64,000 nt of DNA. It comes from Lentzea sp. NBRC 105346 (lineage in GTDB: Bacteria > Actinomycetota > Actinomycetes > Mycobacteriales > Pseudonocardiaceae). The notes under the pieces are model-generated. The model saw only the letters and a list, made by a program, of their open reading frames with translations, did no database searches and had not been told where the DNA came from. The stretch covers positions 62,001 through 126,000 of the forward strand of contig NZ_BSTQ01000015.1 in NCBI RefSeq assembly GCF_030269605.1, written 5' to 3'. Below are positions 15,832 through 23,957 of the stretch, in pieces. Made by a program: the position numbers and the translations under genes. The number at the start of each line of letters is the position of its first letter. Position 1 is the stretch's first letter.

Positions 15832-16352
15832 ACGGGCGGGCGGACGTTCTCCACGAACTTGCCGAGGGTGTTGCCGCGCTTGGCGAAGTTCAGCACGACG
15901 AACGTGCCGTTCCTGCCCTGGGCGAGCCCTACACCGACCAAAGTGGACGACTGCCACACCATCGCGGTGAAGTGCAGCTTGCTGTAGTCGACGTTCTCGG
16001 CCGTGTATTCCCTGCTGTAATCGTAGCCGCGGCTCTCGGAGTACCAGGTCTGAAGCGCCCTGGTGGCAACGCTGTCCAGCGTCCGTGTGCTGCTGCCGAC
16101 GGCGTAGAGGTTCTCGCCGTAGATGTTGTTCGGCCGGTGCTCGAACTTGTCCGTCGCCTGCAGGTAGTCGGCCCACTCCTGGGCGGTCCGGGTCACCTCG
16201 GGGTCGAGGGCGAGCGGGGCCGCGCCGTGCTTCGCGCGGTAGGAGTTCAGCAAGTCGACTGTGACGGCTACGGGATCGGCGGTGACGGCCTGCGCGGTGC
16301 CCGGAACGACGAGGGCAAGTACCGCGGCGATTACAGGGAGGAGTTGGCGCAT
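15828..16352 (-). CDS. Secreted CAP/SCP-domain protein
   Basis: I choose ATG 16352 because it gives a compact signal peptide (MRQLLPVIAAVLALVVPGTAQA); GTG 16367 adds five residues and is possible. The 174-residue product shows CAP-superfamily signatures: LLNSYRAKHGAAPLALDPEVTRTAQEWA, KFEHRP, YGENLY and HFTAMVWQSSTLVGVG, including the His and Glu residues of the CAP cavity. Bacterial CAP proteins are extracellular with poorly known function (lipid or metal binding, sometimes proteolysis). It is convergent with the DUF3626 gene and divergent from the GT locus. Confidence 0.85.
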   Translation of the reverse strand: MRQLLPVIAAVLALVVPGTAQAVTADPVAVTVDLLNSYRAKHGAAPLALDPEVTRTAQEWADYLQATDKFEHRPNNIYGENLYAVGSSTRTLDSVATRALQTWYSESRGYDYSREYTAENVDYSKLHFTAMVWQSSTLVGVGLAQGRNGTFVVLNFAKRGNTLGKFVENVRPPV

Positions 16353-16554
16353 AACCCGTTTGTCCACGATTGGGCTAAGCGGAGCAACACTTTCGGGTGT
16401 CTCAACTGGCAGACGGTGATCGTTTCGTGCCTGGCTGTGACTAAGGCCACAACGATGTGTCGATTCACCCGTCCCATTTGTCTCAACTGGGTTTCGATGG
16501 CCCCAAACGGCGCTACGGTGTGATCCAGGTCACCAAGAGAGGAGGTGATGTCAG

Positions 16555-16608
16555 ATGGGAACGCTCGAAGACGACGCCGACGGCTCGTGGGTTCGCGGTT
16601 ACGACTAA
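16555..16608 (+). CDS. 17-residue leader-type ORF upstream of the glycosyltransferase
   Basis: ATG 16555 sits 6 bases after a very strong ribosome site (GAGGAGGTGA) and opens an 18-codon frame encoding MGTLEDDADGSWVRGYD, then TAA. Within 10 bases of the stop there is an 8-bp perfect hairpin, and the GT gene follows about 110 bp downstream. Such an arrangement fits a regulatory leader peptide. A short secreted or modified peptide is less likely because no modifying enzyme is near. The ribosome site is the main evidence. Confidence 0.5.
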   Translation: MGTLEDDADGSWVRGYD

Positions 16609-16616
16609 ACCGCTTC

Positions 16617-16650
16617 GTCCCCCACCTCAACGTATAGCTCGATGGGGGAC
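16617..16650 (+). promoter_or_regulatory. Hairpin between leader ORF and glycosyltransferase
   Basis: GTCCCCCA (16617-16624) pairs perfectly with TGGGGGAC (16643-16650) across an 18-base loop. The loop or downstream part could be rearranged when a ribosome stalls in the leader ORF. No U-tract follows, so control of translation or Rho access is as likely as intrinsic termination. Confidence 0.45.
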
Positions 16651-16718
16651 TTGTGGCAAGACCCCGGTGATACCCCAGAATTCCGGCTCGGCAACGAATC
16701 CGGGATGGGGGAATTCCC

Positions 16719-17885
16719 TTGCGTGTCTTGCTGTCCACGATCGGAACACGCGGCGACGTCGAGCCTGTGCTCGGGCTCGCGACGGCGCTGCGAAAGCTTG
16801 GCCAGGAGGTCAGGGTGTGTGCGCCCCCTGATTTCCGGGACTGGGTGGAAGGGTTCGGGGTCCCTTTCACGCCCGTTGGACCCGAGGTGCGCAGACCTGC
16901 GGCCGCTCAGGCGAAACCCACGCCCGAGCAGCTTCGACAGTCGGTGGCCGACACCGTGGCCGCCCAGTTCGGCACCATCACGGACGTCGCGGCGGACTGC
17001 GACGTTCTCGTGGGGGCCGGAGCGCTGCAGATCGCATTGCGCTCGATCGCCGAGAGCCAGGGCAAGCCGTACGTTTTCGCGGCCTACTGCCCCATCACAT
17101 TGCCGTCCCGGCACCACGCGCCGCCCGCGTTGCCGGGACGCACGGCCACCGGTGACAACCTCACGCGGTGGCACGAGGACGCGGGATTCTGGAACCAGCT
17201 GTGGGGCCCGCACCTCAACGAGCACCGGTCGGTGGCCGGCCTGGCCCCGGTGGAGAACGTGCGCGACCACGTCTTCACCGACCGGCCATGGCTGGCCACC
17301 GATCCGCTGCTCGGGCCGTGGCCGGGTGAGGAGGACGTGCTGCAGACCGGCGCGTGGATCCGGCCGGACGACCGGCCGCTGTCCCGCGAACTGGAGGCGT
17401 TCCTCTCCGCCGGCGAGCCGCCGATCTACTTCGGGCTGGGCAGCAGCCAGGGCGTCGGGCCGAACCTCGACGAGGTGATGATCGAGACCGCCCGCGCGCT
17501 GGGCCGCCGCGCGATCCTGCACCGCGGATGGGCTGATCTGTCCCTTGTGGACGACGCGCCGGACCTGATCTCCATCGGTGAGGTCAACCAGCAGGCGCTG
17601 TTCCCGCGGGTCGCCGCGGTCGTGCACCACGGCGGCGCGGGCACCACGCACACGACGACGCGGGCCGGTGTGCCGCAGGTCGTGCTGCCGCAGAGCTACG
17701 ACCAGTACTACTGGGGGCAGCGGGTGACCGCTCTCGAGGTCGGCGCCATCGGCTCCGAGTCGTTGCTCGACGCGTTGAAGCGCGTGCTGGAGCCGGAGGT
17801 CGCGGAGCAGGCGCGCGCGGTCGCCGGATGGACGCGCGCCGATGGTGCCGAGGTCGCGGCGCGGCACCTGGTCGCACTGGCCTGA
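16719..17885 (+). CDS. GT1-family glycosyltransferase (natural-product or macrolide type)
   Basis: TTG 16719 follows GGGGGA with 6-base spacing and begins the canonical RVLLSTIGTRGDVEPVLGLA N-terminus. The 388-residue length and the GT-B C-terminal signature VVHHGGAGTTHTTTRAGVPQVVLPQSYDQ (about 303-331) are typical of UDP- or TDP-sugar transferases acting on antibiotics and other lipophilic aglycones. The N-terminal domain (PWLATDPLLGPWP, VLQTGAWI) resembles the glycopeptide GtfB/GtfE group more than the compact macrolide-inactivating enzymes. No sugar-biosynthesis genes or scaffold genes are adjacent. A self-standing detoxifying or tailoring transferase is likely. The leader ORF and hairpin upstream suggest inducible expression. 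Confidence 0.85.
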   Translation: MRVLLSTIGTRGDVEPVLGLATALRKLGQEVRVCAPPDFRDWVEGFGVPFTPVGPEVRRPAAAQAKPTPEQLRQSVADTVAAQFGTITDVAADCDVLVGAGALQIALRSIAESQGKPYVFAAYCPITLPSRHHAPPALPGRTATGDNLTRWHEDAGFWNQLWGPHLNEHRSVAGLAPVENVRDHVFTDRPWLATDPLLGPWPGEEDVLQTGAWIRPDDRPLSRELEAFLSAGEPPIYFGLGSSQGVGPNLDEVMIETARALGRRAILHRGWADLSLVDDAPDLISIGEVNQQALFPRVAAVVHHGGAGTTHTTTRAGVPQVVLPQSYDQYYWGQRVTALEVGAIGSESLLDALKRVLEPEVAEQARAVAGWTRADGAEVAARHLVALA

Positions 17886-17903
17886 GCGACGCGGATAAAT
17901 GCC

Positions 17904-17950
17904 ATGGGGGGAGCTTTCCCAGCGGTCAGCGCTTGGAAAGCTCCCCCCCA
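17904..17950. terminator. Bidirectional terminator hairpin (repeat family A)
   Basis: ATGGGGGGAGCTTTCC (17904-17919) is exactly complementary to GGAAAGCTCCCCCCAT (17935-17950), with AGCG/CGCT pairing further inside. It lies between the convergent GT and GH105 genes. Its core GCGGTCAGCGCTTG is shared with the hairpin at 43685-43737. Confidence 0.85.
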
Positions 17951-17954
17951 TAGC

Positions 17955-17979
17955 GCACTTCACTTCACTTCACTTCACT
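17955..17979. repeat. Five-copy TTCAC pentamer repeat over the GH105 stop codon
   Basis: The pentamer CACTT/ACTTC recurs five times in a row and includes the TGA stop of the GH105 gene (17975-17977). Read on the minus strand it supplies further stop codons in other frames, so slippage would change only a few C-terminal residues. Confidence 0.7.
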
Positions 17980-19105
17980 TCGCGAGCTGCTCGTTCATGA
18001 TGAGGAACGCGCCGAGGCCGTGGAAGTCGTTGGTGTTGCGCGGACGTGCGTAGTAGTAGTTCGCGTCACCGACGTTCGTGCCCTCGGAGATGTCCTTGAT
18101 GTCGGTCAGCCCGCTGGAGTTGACCGACGCCTTGGCCAGCACGCCCTGGTAGCCCTTGGCCGCGACGGCCTTGTACTCCTGGCCGATGTAGCCCTTCTCG
18201 ACCCCGCGCGACAGCATGAACGTGTACATCGAGGACGCCGAGGTCTCGGTCCAGTTCTTCGGGTTCGAGCACTTGTCGACGATCTGGCACCAGCGACCGG
18301 TCGCCGCGTCCTGGTACTTCGTGTAGCCCTTCGCCAGGTGCTGCACGATCGCGATGAGGTCCGCACGGCCGGGGTGGTTGGCCGGCAGGATGTCCAGCAG
18401 GTCGATCGCCGTCATGCCGAACCAGCCGATGGCGCGCGCCCAGTGCTCGGCCGAGTGCTTGCCGGGGTTCTTGGCCCACGACTCGGAGCCGTCCGCGTCG
18501 TAGGCGTGCCACAGCAGGCCGTCGTCGGACTTGAGGTGCGCGAAGTACGTCTTCATGTTGCGCACGGCCTCGTCGTAGCCGTAGGTCTGGTTGTAGGCCT
18601 TGGCGTACATGGCGATGAACGGCTGTGCCATGTAGACGCCGTCCGCCCACAGCTGGCCGACCTTGCTGGTGGCGTGGAACATGCCGCCGTCGGACGTGCG
18701 CGGGTAGCTGTTGAACTTCGCGCGGACCTTGTCCGCGGCCTTCTTGTACTTATCCTGTCCCGTTTCCTGGTGCAGGATGATGAAGAGCGTCGCGGAGCGC
18801 ATCGCGTCGAGGTTGGTGTACCCCTGCGAGGTGCTGCCGTCCGGCTTGACGAAGCGGTCCACCCACGCCTTGATGTAGTCCAGGTACTTCTTGTCGCCGG
18901 TGCGCTTGTACACCAGGTACTGGCCGTACAGGTACAGGCCGCGCGTGTAGCCCCAGCCGCCCAGCTTGTCCGGCGTGAACCGCTTCATGGTCGAGTCGAT
19001 CACGGCTTTCGACCAGTCCGCCGGCGGAGCGGCGCTCGCGGTCGTCGTCGGGGCGAGCAGAGCCAGCGTGGTGACGAGAACGCCGAGGAATCGTGCTGTC
19101 CTCAC
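17975..19105 (-). CDS. Secreted unsaturated rhamnogalacturonyl hydrolase (GH105/GH88 family)
   Basis: GTG 19105 follows GGGAGGAAC. Residues 1-25 are a Sec signal. The 376-residue protein has an (alpha/alpha)6 barrel with the family landmarks GWGYTRGLYLYGQYLVYKRTG (about 50-70), QLWADGVYMAQPF (about 151-163; the Asp here aligns with the catalytic Asp of YteR), EHWARAIGWFGM and ETSASSMYTFMLSRGVEKG. GH105 enzymes remove the 4,5-unsaturated galacturonyl residue left by pectate or rhamnogalacturonan lyases. Secretion is unusual, as Bacillus relatives are cytoplasmic. The LacI gene just upstream in the same direction is its probable regulator. Confidence 0.88.
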   Translation of the reverse strand: MRTARFLGVLVTTLALLAPTTTASAAPPADWSKAVIDSTMKRFTPDKLGGWGYTRGLYLYGQYLVYKRTGDKKYLDYIKAWVDRFVKPDGSTSQGYTNLDAMRSATLFIILHQETGQDKYKKAADKVRAKFNSYPRTSDGGMFHATSKVGQLWADGVYMAQPFIAMYAKAYNQTYGYDEAVRNMKTYFAHLKSDDGLLWHAYDADGSESWAKNPGKHSAEHWARAIGWFGMTAIDLLDILPANHPGRADLIAIVQHLAKGYTKYQDAATGRWCQIVDKCSNPKNWTETSASSMYTFMLSRGVEKGYIGQEYKAVAAKGYQGVLAKASVNSSGLTDIKDISEGTNVGDANYYYARPRNTNDFHGLGAFLIMNEQLAK

Positions 19106-19182
19106 GACGTGTTCCTCCCATAGTTGCCCGAACGGCGGCGGAGGGACGTCAGACGAGGTGAAGCTTTCCCGGTCGGAGTGGT

Positions 19183-20142
19183 CTAGTCAATAGAACATCG
19201 GAGCTTTCCCGTGCTGGCCCGCGCGATGAGCTTGGTCGGCAGTTCGCGGCACTCGGGCGCGCCGCCGGCGAGCCGTTCCACGAGCAGGTCGACGGCGACG
19301 CGGCCGGCCTCCTCGGTCGGCATCGCGACCGTGGTGAGCGTCGGGTGGCACATCGCTGCATAAAGAATGTTGTCGAACCCGGTGACGCTGATCTGGCCCG
19401 GCACCTGGATGTCGCGTTCCGACAGGTAGCTCAGCACACCGAGCGCCATCAGGTCGTTGTACGCGATGATCGCCGTCGCGTCGGTCCGCAACGCCCGCTC
19501 GGCGGCCTCCCGGCCGCCTTCGAAGTTCGGCTCGAACGACCCCAGCCGTTGGGTTCGTTCGTCGAGACCGAGGAGGCGGCGGTTGTGCGACCACGACTGC
19601 TCCGGCCCGCCGAGGTAGACGCGTTGCGTGTGCCCGAGTTCCTGCAGGTGCCGCTCGATCTGCGCCATGCCGTCCGCGCTGTCCATGAGCACGCTGGAAA
19701 CGCCCGTGACCGTGCGGTTGAGCAGCACGAGCGGCGTCGTGCCCGCGAGCTCGGCGATCAGGTCGTCGGCGAGCAGCGACGCGCACAGCACCACGCCGTC
19801 GACCTGCGCGGCCATGGCCTGGACCAGTGACGCCTCGTCGGCCTCGCGGCTGTCGCAGAAGAACACCGCGCACCCGGCCTCGCGGGCCCGCGCCTGCACC
19901 CCGCGGAGCACTGCGGGGTAGAAGGGGTTCTCCAGGTCCGGCACGACGATGCCGAGGTTCCCGGTGCGCCCGGTGATCAGGCTGCGCGCGGCGCGGTTCG
20001 GCTGATAACCCAGCCCCTGCACCACGTCGAGCACACGTTGCCGCGTCGCTTCCTTGACCAGGCCCGGCGCGCTGAGGGCGCGCGACACCGTGGACACGGA
20101 CACCCGCGCCTGCCGGGCGACATCCCGGATCGTGACCGCCAC
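19183..20142 (-). CDS. LacI-family transcriptional regulator
   Basis: The 319-residue protein starts at GTG 20142. Residues 3-50 are the LacI helix-turn-helix (TIRDVARQARVSVSTVSRAL) plus hinge helix (NRAARSLITGRTG). The rest is a periplasmic-binding-protein-like effector domain (LGIVVPDLENPFYPAVLRGV, then ISVTGFDNILYAAMCHPTLTTVAMP). It is co-directional with GH105 about 80 bp downstream and is probably repressed by its own product through the dyad at 20179-20191. The effector is probably a pectin-derived sugar, which is inferred from context. Confidence 0.92.
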   Translation of the reverse strand: MAVTIRDVARQARVSVSTVSRALSAPGLVKEATRQRVLDVVQGLGYQPNRAARSLITGRTGNLGIVVPDLENPFYPAVLRGVQARAREAGCAVFFCDSREADEASLVQAMAAQVDGVVLCASLLADDLIAELAGTTPLVLLNRTVTGVSSVLMDSADGMAQIERHLQELGHTQRVYLGGPEQSWSHNRRLLGLDERTQRLGSFEPNFEGGREAAERALRTDATAIIAYNDLMALGVLSYLSERDIQVPGQISVTGFDNILYAAMCHPTLTTVAMPTEEAGRVAVDLLVERLAGGAPECRELPTKLIARASTGKLRCSID

Positions 20143-20178
20143 ATCGAAATGATGACAGTCAAGGTCAAGATCGAAAGA

Positions 20179-20220
20179 TTCATCCGATGAATGTGGCTGA
20201 TTGATTCATCAGTCAATTGA
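20179..20220. promoter_or_regulatory. Candidate LacI operator dyads
   Basis: TTCATCCGATGAA (20179-20191) is a 6-bp-arm palindrome with a single central base. A second weaker dyad, TTGATTCATCAGTCAA, follows at about 20201-20216. Both lie between the lacI start (20142) and the divergent protease (20305). Twofold symmetry with a central CG is usual for LacI-family operators. Confidence 0.5.
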
Positions 20221-20304
20221 CCGACTTCTGGCGGTGCCGGGCGTGTCGAGACGCGTGCGACGCTCACGTTCATCCGCCGTCGCGGCAGGCCAGGAGGAGT
20301 TCTG

Positions 20305-20994
20305 ATGAAGGTCAGATCACTTGTTCTCGGTGTGCTGCTCTGTGCGGGGTTCACCCCGTCCGCCGGCGCGGATCCGATCGGGGTGAACGTCATCGGTGGC
20401 GAGACGGTGCGCAGCGCGCCGTGGGCCACCCAGCTGTACTGGAGCGACGACTGGTTCGGCTGTTCCGCCTCCATCATCGCGCCGCAGTGGGTGCTGACCG
20501 CGAAGCATTGCGTCGCCGACGGAATCCCGGACTACGTGCTCGTCGGCAACGTCAACAGGGGCCGCGGCAAGCGCGCGGACGTCGTCTCGGGGACCAATGT
20601 GGACAACGGCGACATGTCGCTGCTGTACCTGGCCACCCCGATCCAGACGACCTACGTGCGGCTCGCCGACACCGAACCGCCCCGGGACTCGAGGAACTAC
20701 ATCTACGGGTGGGGCACCTACGAGGTCGGTGAGGGCAAACCGTTGTCGCCCGCGCTCAAGCGCGGCGCCGTCACGGTGACCGGCCGCGCCAAGGACGCGT
20801 ACGGCGGACGCGCCGTCGGGTCGCGGTGGGCCGACGCGGCCAACGGTGGCACGGCCGGGTACGGCGACTCCGGCGGTCCGCAGCTCTACAACGGGGTTCA
20901 GGTCGGCGTCTGCTCGACCGGGGACTACACGAACCAGCAGTACGCCAGCGTGCCCGCGCACCGCGACTGGATCCGGGAGGTGAGCGGGGTGTGA
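20305..20994 (+). CDS. Secreted trypsin-like serine protease (S1)
   Basis: ATG 20305 follows AGGAGG. Residues 1-23 are a Sec signal; the mature form probably begins near VIGGE (about 29-33). The triad is His in LTAKHC (about 70), Asp in NGDMSLLYL (about 108) and Ser in GYGDSGGPQ (about 190). The usual TAAHC is TAKHC here. There is no obvious trypsin Asp at the S1 pocket position (SRWADAANGGTAGYGDSGG), so specificity differs from that of the protease at 1892. At 229 residues it is a compact single-domain enzyme with no accessory repeats. Confidence 0.9.
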   Translation: MKVRSLVLGVLLCAGFTPSAGADPIGVNVIGGETVRSAPWATQLYWSDDWFGCSASIIAPQWVLTAKHCVADGIPDYVLVGNVNRGRGKRADVVSGTNVDNGDMSLLYLATPIQTTYVRLADTEPPRDSRNYIYGWGTYEVGEGKPLSPALKRGAVTVTGRAKDAYGGRAVGSRWADAANGGTAGYGDSGGPQLYNGVQVGVCSTGDYTNQQYASVPAHRDWIREVSGV

Positions 20995-21030
20995 TTCGTT
21001 TCGCCGTTGCCCTCGCACGGCGAACGTAAC

Positions 21031-21067
21031 GCCGGCGGACCGGGTTGGGGCTGCCTGGTCCGCCGGC
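21031..21067. terminator. Terminator hairpin between protease and aldehyde dehydrogenase
   Basis: GCCGGCGGACC (21031-21041) is exactly complementary to GGTCCGCCGGC (21057-21067). A smaller hairpin, GCTCC-GCAT-GGAGC, follows at about 21076-21089. They serve the convergent genes ending at 20994 and 21095. Confidence 0.75.
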
Positions 21068-21094
21068 CCCTGGGGCTCCGCATGGAGCTTCGCG

Positions 21095-22417
21095 TTACAG
21101 CTCCAGCCCGGTCAGCACCAGCACCCGAGCCTCGGTGAGGTCGTCCATGGCCGCTCGCAGACCTTCCCGTCCCACGCCGGACTCCTTCACGCCGCCGTAC
21201 GGCATCTGGTCGGCGCGGTAGCTCGGCACGTCACCGACGATCACGCCGCCGACCGCGAGCCGGCGTCCGGCGCGGAACGCCTCGCGCACGTCCGTCGTGA
21301 ACACGCCGGCCTGCAGGCCGTAGCGGGAGGAGTTCACCTTGTCGTAGGCCTCTTCCACACTGTCCACAGCGGACAGAACCACGACCGGCCCGAAGACCTC
21401 CTCGGCACTGACCTTCGCGTCCTCGGGCACGTCGGTCAGCACGGTCGGGGCGTAGTCCCGTTGCTCGCGCGTGCCGCCGGTGAGCACGGTGGCGCCGCGC
21501 TGCTTGGCCTCGTCGACCCAGGCCTCGACGCGCTCCGCGGCGGCCTCGTTGATCAGCGGTCCGACCTCGGCGGCGGCGTCCATCTTGCCGACGTGCGCCA
21601 CGACGGCGTCCTTGAGCTGCGCGAACACGTCGCGGTGCGCGTAGACGCGCTGCACCGAGATGCACGACTGGCCGCCCTGGTACATCGCGAAGGTCGCGAT
21701 CCGCTGCGCCGCCCAGTCGATGTCCGTCCAGTCCGGGCAGACGACGACGGCCGCGTTGCCGCCGAGCTCCAGGGTGACGTGCTTGCGCGGCACGCGGTCC
21801 TTGATGCCCCAGCCGACCGGGCCGCTGCCGGTGAACGACACGACGGGCAGGCGCGGGTCCTCGACCAGCTTCGCGGTGTCCTCATTGGACAGGTGCAGCA
21901 CGTCGAACGCGCCCTCGGGGAGGTCGGTCTCGGCGATCAGTTCCGCGAGCAGGAACGCGATGCGTGGTGTGGCGGGCGCCGGCTTCAGGACAATCGGGGC
22001 GCCGACGGCGATGGCCGGGGCGACCTTGTGCGCGACCAGGTTCAGCGGGAAGTTGAACGGTGCGATGCCCAGGACCGGGCCCTTCGCGACCCGCCGGACG
22101 AGGGCGATGCGGCCCTCGGCGGCGGGGTCGGTGTCCAGGCGCTGGAGCTCGCCGGAGAAGCGGCGGGCCTCCTCGGCGGCCCAGCGGAACGTCGACACCG
22201 CGCGGCTCACCTCGAGGCGGGCCCACTTCAGGGGTTTGCCGGATTCGTCGTTGATGAGCTGGGCGAACTCCTCGGCCCGTTCGGCCAGCCGGCGCGACAC
22301 GTGGTCCAGGGCGGTGGCCCGGACGTGGGCGGGGGAGGCCGCGAAGTCCGGGGCCACCGCGTGTGCGGCGGCCACGGTGCGTTCGACGTCTTCGGCGGTG
22401 TGGAACGGGGTGGTCAC
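21095..22417 (-). CDS. NAD(P)-dependent aldehyde dehydrogenase (succinate-semialdehyde/aminoaldehyde type)
   Basis: GTG 22417 overlaps the stop of the 61-residue gene upstream (GTGA), so coupling fixes the start; the frame extends further only as overlap. The 440-residue protein has the ALDH motifs GIAPFNFPLN (substrate and cofactor entry), SFTGSGPVGW (Rossmann), LELGGNAAVVV (general-base Glu) and GQSCISVQR (nucleophilic Cys). It is somewhat shorter than the usual 470-500 residues. As the third gene of an operon with a GabT-like transaminase, it probably oxidises the semialdehyde product to a dicarboxylate. Other aminoaldehydes are possible. Confidence 0.88.
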   Translation of the reverse strand: MTTPFHTAEDVERTVAAAHAVAPDFAASPAHVRATALDHVSRRLAERAEEFAQLINDESGKPLKWARLEVSRAVSTFRWAAEEARRFSGELQRLDTDPAAEGRIALVRRVAKGPVLGIAPFNFPLNLVAHKVAPAIAVGAPIVLKPAPATPRIAFLLAELIAETDLPEGAFDVLHLSNEDTAKLVEDPRLPVVSFTGSGPVGWGIKDRVPRKHVTLELGGNAAVVVCPDWTDIDWAAQRIATFAMYQGGQSCISVQRVYAHRDVFAQLKDAVVAHVGKMDAAAEVGPLINEAAAERVEAWVDEAKQRGATVLTGGTREQRDYAPTVLTDVPEDAKVSAEEVFGPVVVLSAVDSVEEAYDKVNSSRYGLQAGVFTTDVREAFRAGRRLAVGGVIVGDVPSYRADQMPYGGVKESGVGREGLRAAMDDLTEARVLVLTGLEL

Positions 22418-22599
22418 TCGCGGGCTCCTGGGAAGAAGTCGATGCCTTCGGCCTGTTCGGCCTCGCGGCGGCGGGTGGTGGCGTGCTCGGCCGCCTCGGC
22501 GCGCAGGCGCTCCATGGCGAGGCGGGCGGTGCCGCAGATCGGGGGCAGCTCGGCGATCGGGGCCGGGTCGATGTAGTGGGGGATGTCGGCAGCGGTCAC
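22414..22599 (-). CDS. 61-residue conserved-looking protein in the gab operon
   Basis: The gene starts at GTG 22599, overlapping the aminotransferase stop by 4 bases, and ends overlapping the dehydrogenase start by 4 bases, a strong sign of a real coupled gene. The product is soluble, begins TAADIPHYIDPAPIAELPPICG and then forms an Ala/Arg/Glu-rich amphipathic helix (RLRAEAAEHATTRRREAEQAEG). I do not recognise the family. It might be a small subunit or adaptor binding one of the two flanking enzymes. Confidence 0.65.
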   Translation of the reverse strand: MTAADIPHYIDPAPIAELPPICGTARLAMERLRAEAAEHATTRRREAEQAEGIDFFPGARE

Positions 22600-23876
22600 A
22601 ACAGGGCTCCTTCCAGGATGTCCAGGCCCTCGGCCAGGACGTCATCCGGGATTACGAGCGGCGGCAGCAATCGGATCACGTTGCCGTAGGTTCCGCAGGT
22701 CAGAACCACCACACCCTGTTCGTGGCAAGCCTTGGCTACGCGCGTGGCAACGTCCGGCGTCCGTTCGGTGAACTCGATCGCGAGCATCGCGCCCCGGCCG
22801 CGCACCTCGGCGATCGCTGAGCTGCGCGAAGCCACCGCCTGAAGCCGCGGCAACACGGTGTTTTCAATCCGGCGGGCGGCCGCGTTGAGGTCGCGTTCGC
22901 GCATGGTGCGGATCGCGCCGAGCGCCGCGGCGCACGCCACCGGGTTGCCGCCGTAGGTGCCGCCCAGGCCGCCGGTGTGCACGGCGTCCAGGATGTCGGC
23001 GCGGCCGGTCACCGCCGCCAGCGGCAGGCCGCCCGCGATGCCCTTCGCCGTGGTGATGAGGTCCGGCACGACGCCCTCGTGGTCGCTCGCGAACCACGAG
23101 CCGGTGCGGCAGAACCCCGTCTGGATCTCGTCGGCGACGAACAGCGCGCCGGCGTCGCGGCACCACGAAGCCAGCGCGGCCAGGAAGCCCTGCGCGGGGA
23201 CGATGAAGCCGCCCTCGCCCTGGATGGGCTCGATCACGACGGCAGCCACGTTGGACGCGCCGACCTGCTTCTCGATCGCGCCGATCGCCCTCGCCGCGGC
23301 CTCGGCGCCGGACAGGCCGTCGTGCAGCGGGTACGACAGCGGCACCCGGTACACCTCGGGCGCGAACGGGCCGAAGCGGTGCTTGTACGGCATGTTCTTG
23401 GCGGTCAGCGCCATCGTGAGGTTCGTGCGGCCGTGGTAGCCGTGGTCGAACACGACGACCGCCTGCCTGCCGGTGACGTGCCGCGCGATCTTCACCGCGT
23501 TCTCGACCGCCTCCGCGCCCGAGTTGAACAGCACCGACCGCTTCTCGTGGTCGCCCGGCGTCAGCTCGTTGAGCTGCTCGCACACCTCCAGGTAGCCCTC
23601 GTACGGCGTGATCATGAAGCAGGTGTGGCTGAACTTGTCGATCTGCGTGTGCACGGCCTCGGCGACCGCGGGCGCCGGGTTGCCGACGTTCGTCACGGCG
23701 ATGCCGGAGCCGAGGTCGATGAGCTGGTTGCCGTCGACGTCGAACAGCACGCCGTCGTCGGCCGACTCGATGAACACGGGCAGCGTCGAGCCGACACCGG
23801 CGGCCACGGCGGCCTTGCGGCGCGCGGACAGCTCGAGCGAGCGGGGACCGGGGATGGCGGTGCGCAGGCGGGTCAT
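22596..23876 (-). CDS. gabT: 4-aminobutyrate/omega-amino acid aminotransferase (class III, PLP)
   Basis: ATG 23876 begins MTRLRTAIPGPRS, the typical GabT N-terminus; the longer frame upstream reads into the PucR gene on the other strand. The 426-residue protein has SGAEAVENAVKIAR (phosphate binding), VFDHGYHGRTNLTMALT, ADEIQTGFCRTG (PLP-contacting Asp) and TTAKGIAGGLPLAA with the Schiff-base Lys. It transfers the amino group of GABA or a similar omega-amino acid to 2-oxoglutarate. It leads the operon with the small protein and the aldehyde dehydrogenase and is divergent from a PucR regulator, the common GABA-catabolism layout. Confidence 0.9.
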   Translation of the reverse strand: MTRLRTAIPGPRSLELSARRKAAVAAGVGSTLPVFIESADDGVLFDVDGNQLIDLGSGIAVTNVGNPAPAVAEAVHTQIDKFSHTCFMITPYEGYLEVCEQLNELTPGDHEKRSVLFNSGAEAVENAVKIARHVTGRQAVVVFDHGYHGRTNLTMALTAKNMPYKHRFGPFAPEVYRVPLSYPLHDGLSGAEAAARAIGAIEKQVGASNVAAVVIEPIQGEGGFIVPAQGFLAALASWCRDAGALFVADEIQTGFCRTGSWFASDHEGVVPDLITTAKGIAGGLPLAAVTGRADILDAVHTGGLGGTYGGNPVACAAALGAIRTMRERDLNAAARRIENTVLPRLQAVASRSSAIAEVRGRGAMLAIEFTERTPDVATRVAKACHEQGVVVLTCGTYGNVIRLLPPLVIPDDVLAEGLDILEGALL

Positions 23877-23929
23877 GTCCCCAGAATGCTCCTGGTCACA
23901 GCCGGGCGCAGTATCGGAAGTGGCGAATC

Positions 23930-23948
23930 TGTACGTGCAAGATGTACA
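23930..23948. promoter_or_regulatory. Candidate PucR/GabR-type operator
   Basis: TGTAC (23930-23934) and GTACA (23944-23948) form an inverted repeat with 9-base spacing in the 81-bp gap between gabT and the PucR gene. It lies about 10 bases before the PucR ATG, so autoregulation is plausible. Confidence 0.45.
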
Positions 23949-23957
23949 AACTGGCAC

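Noticed and set aside
16457..16831. Plus-strand 124-codon frame before the GT gene
   Set aside because: Overlaps the GT start out of frame and the strong ribosome site of the leader ORF; composition unlike a protein.
17955..17979. TTCAC repeat as a CRISPR or phase-variation tract
   Set aside because: Only five perfect pentamers and at the very end of the gene, so little effect is expected.
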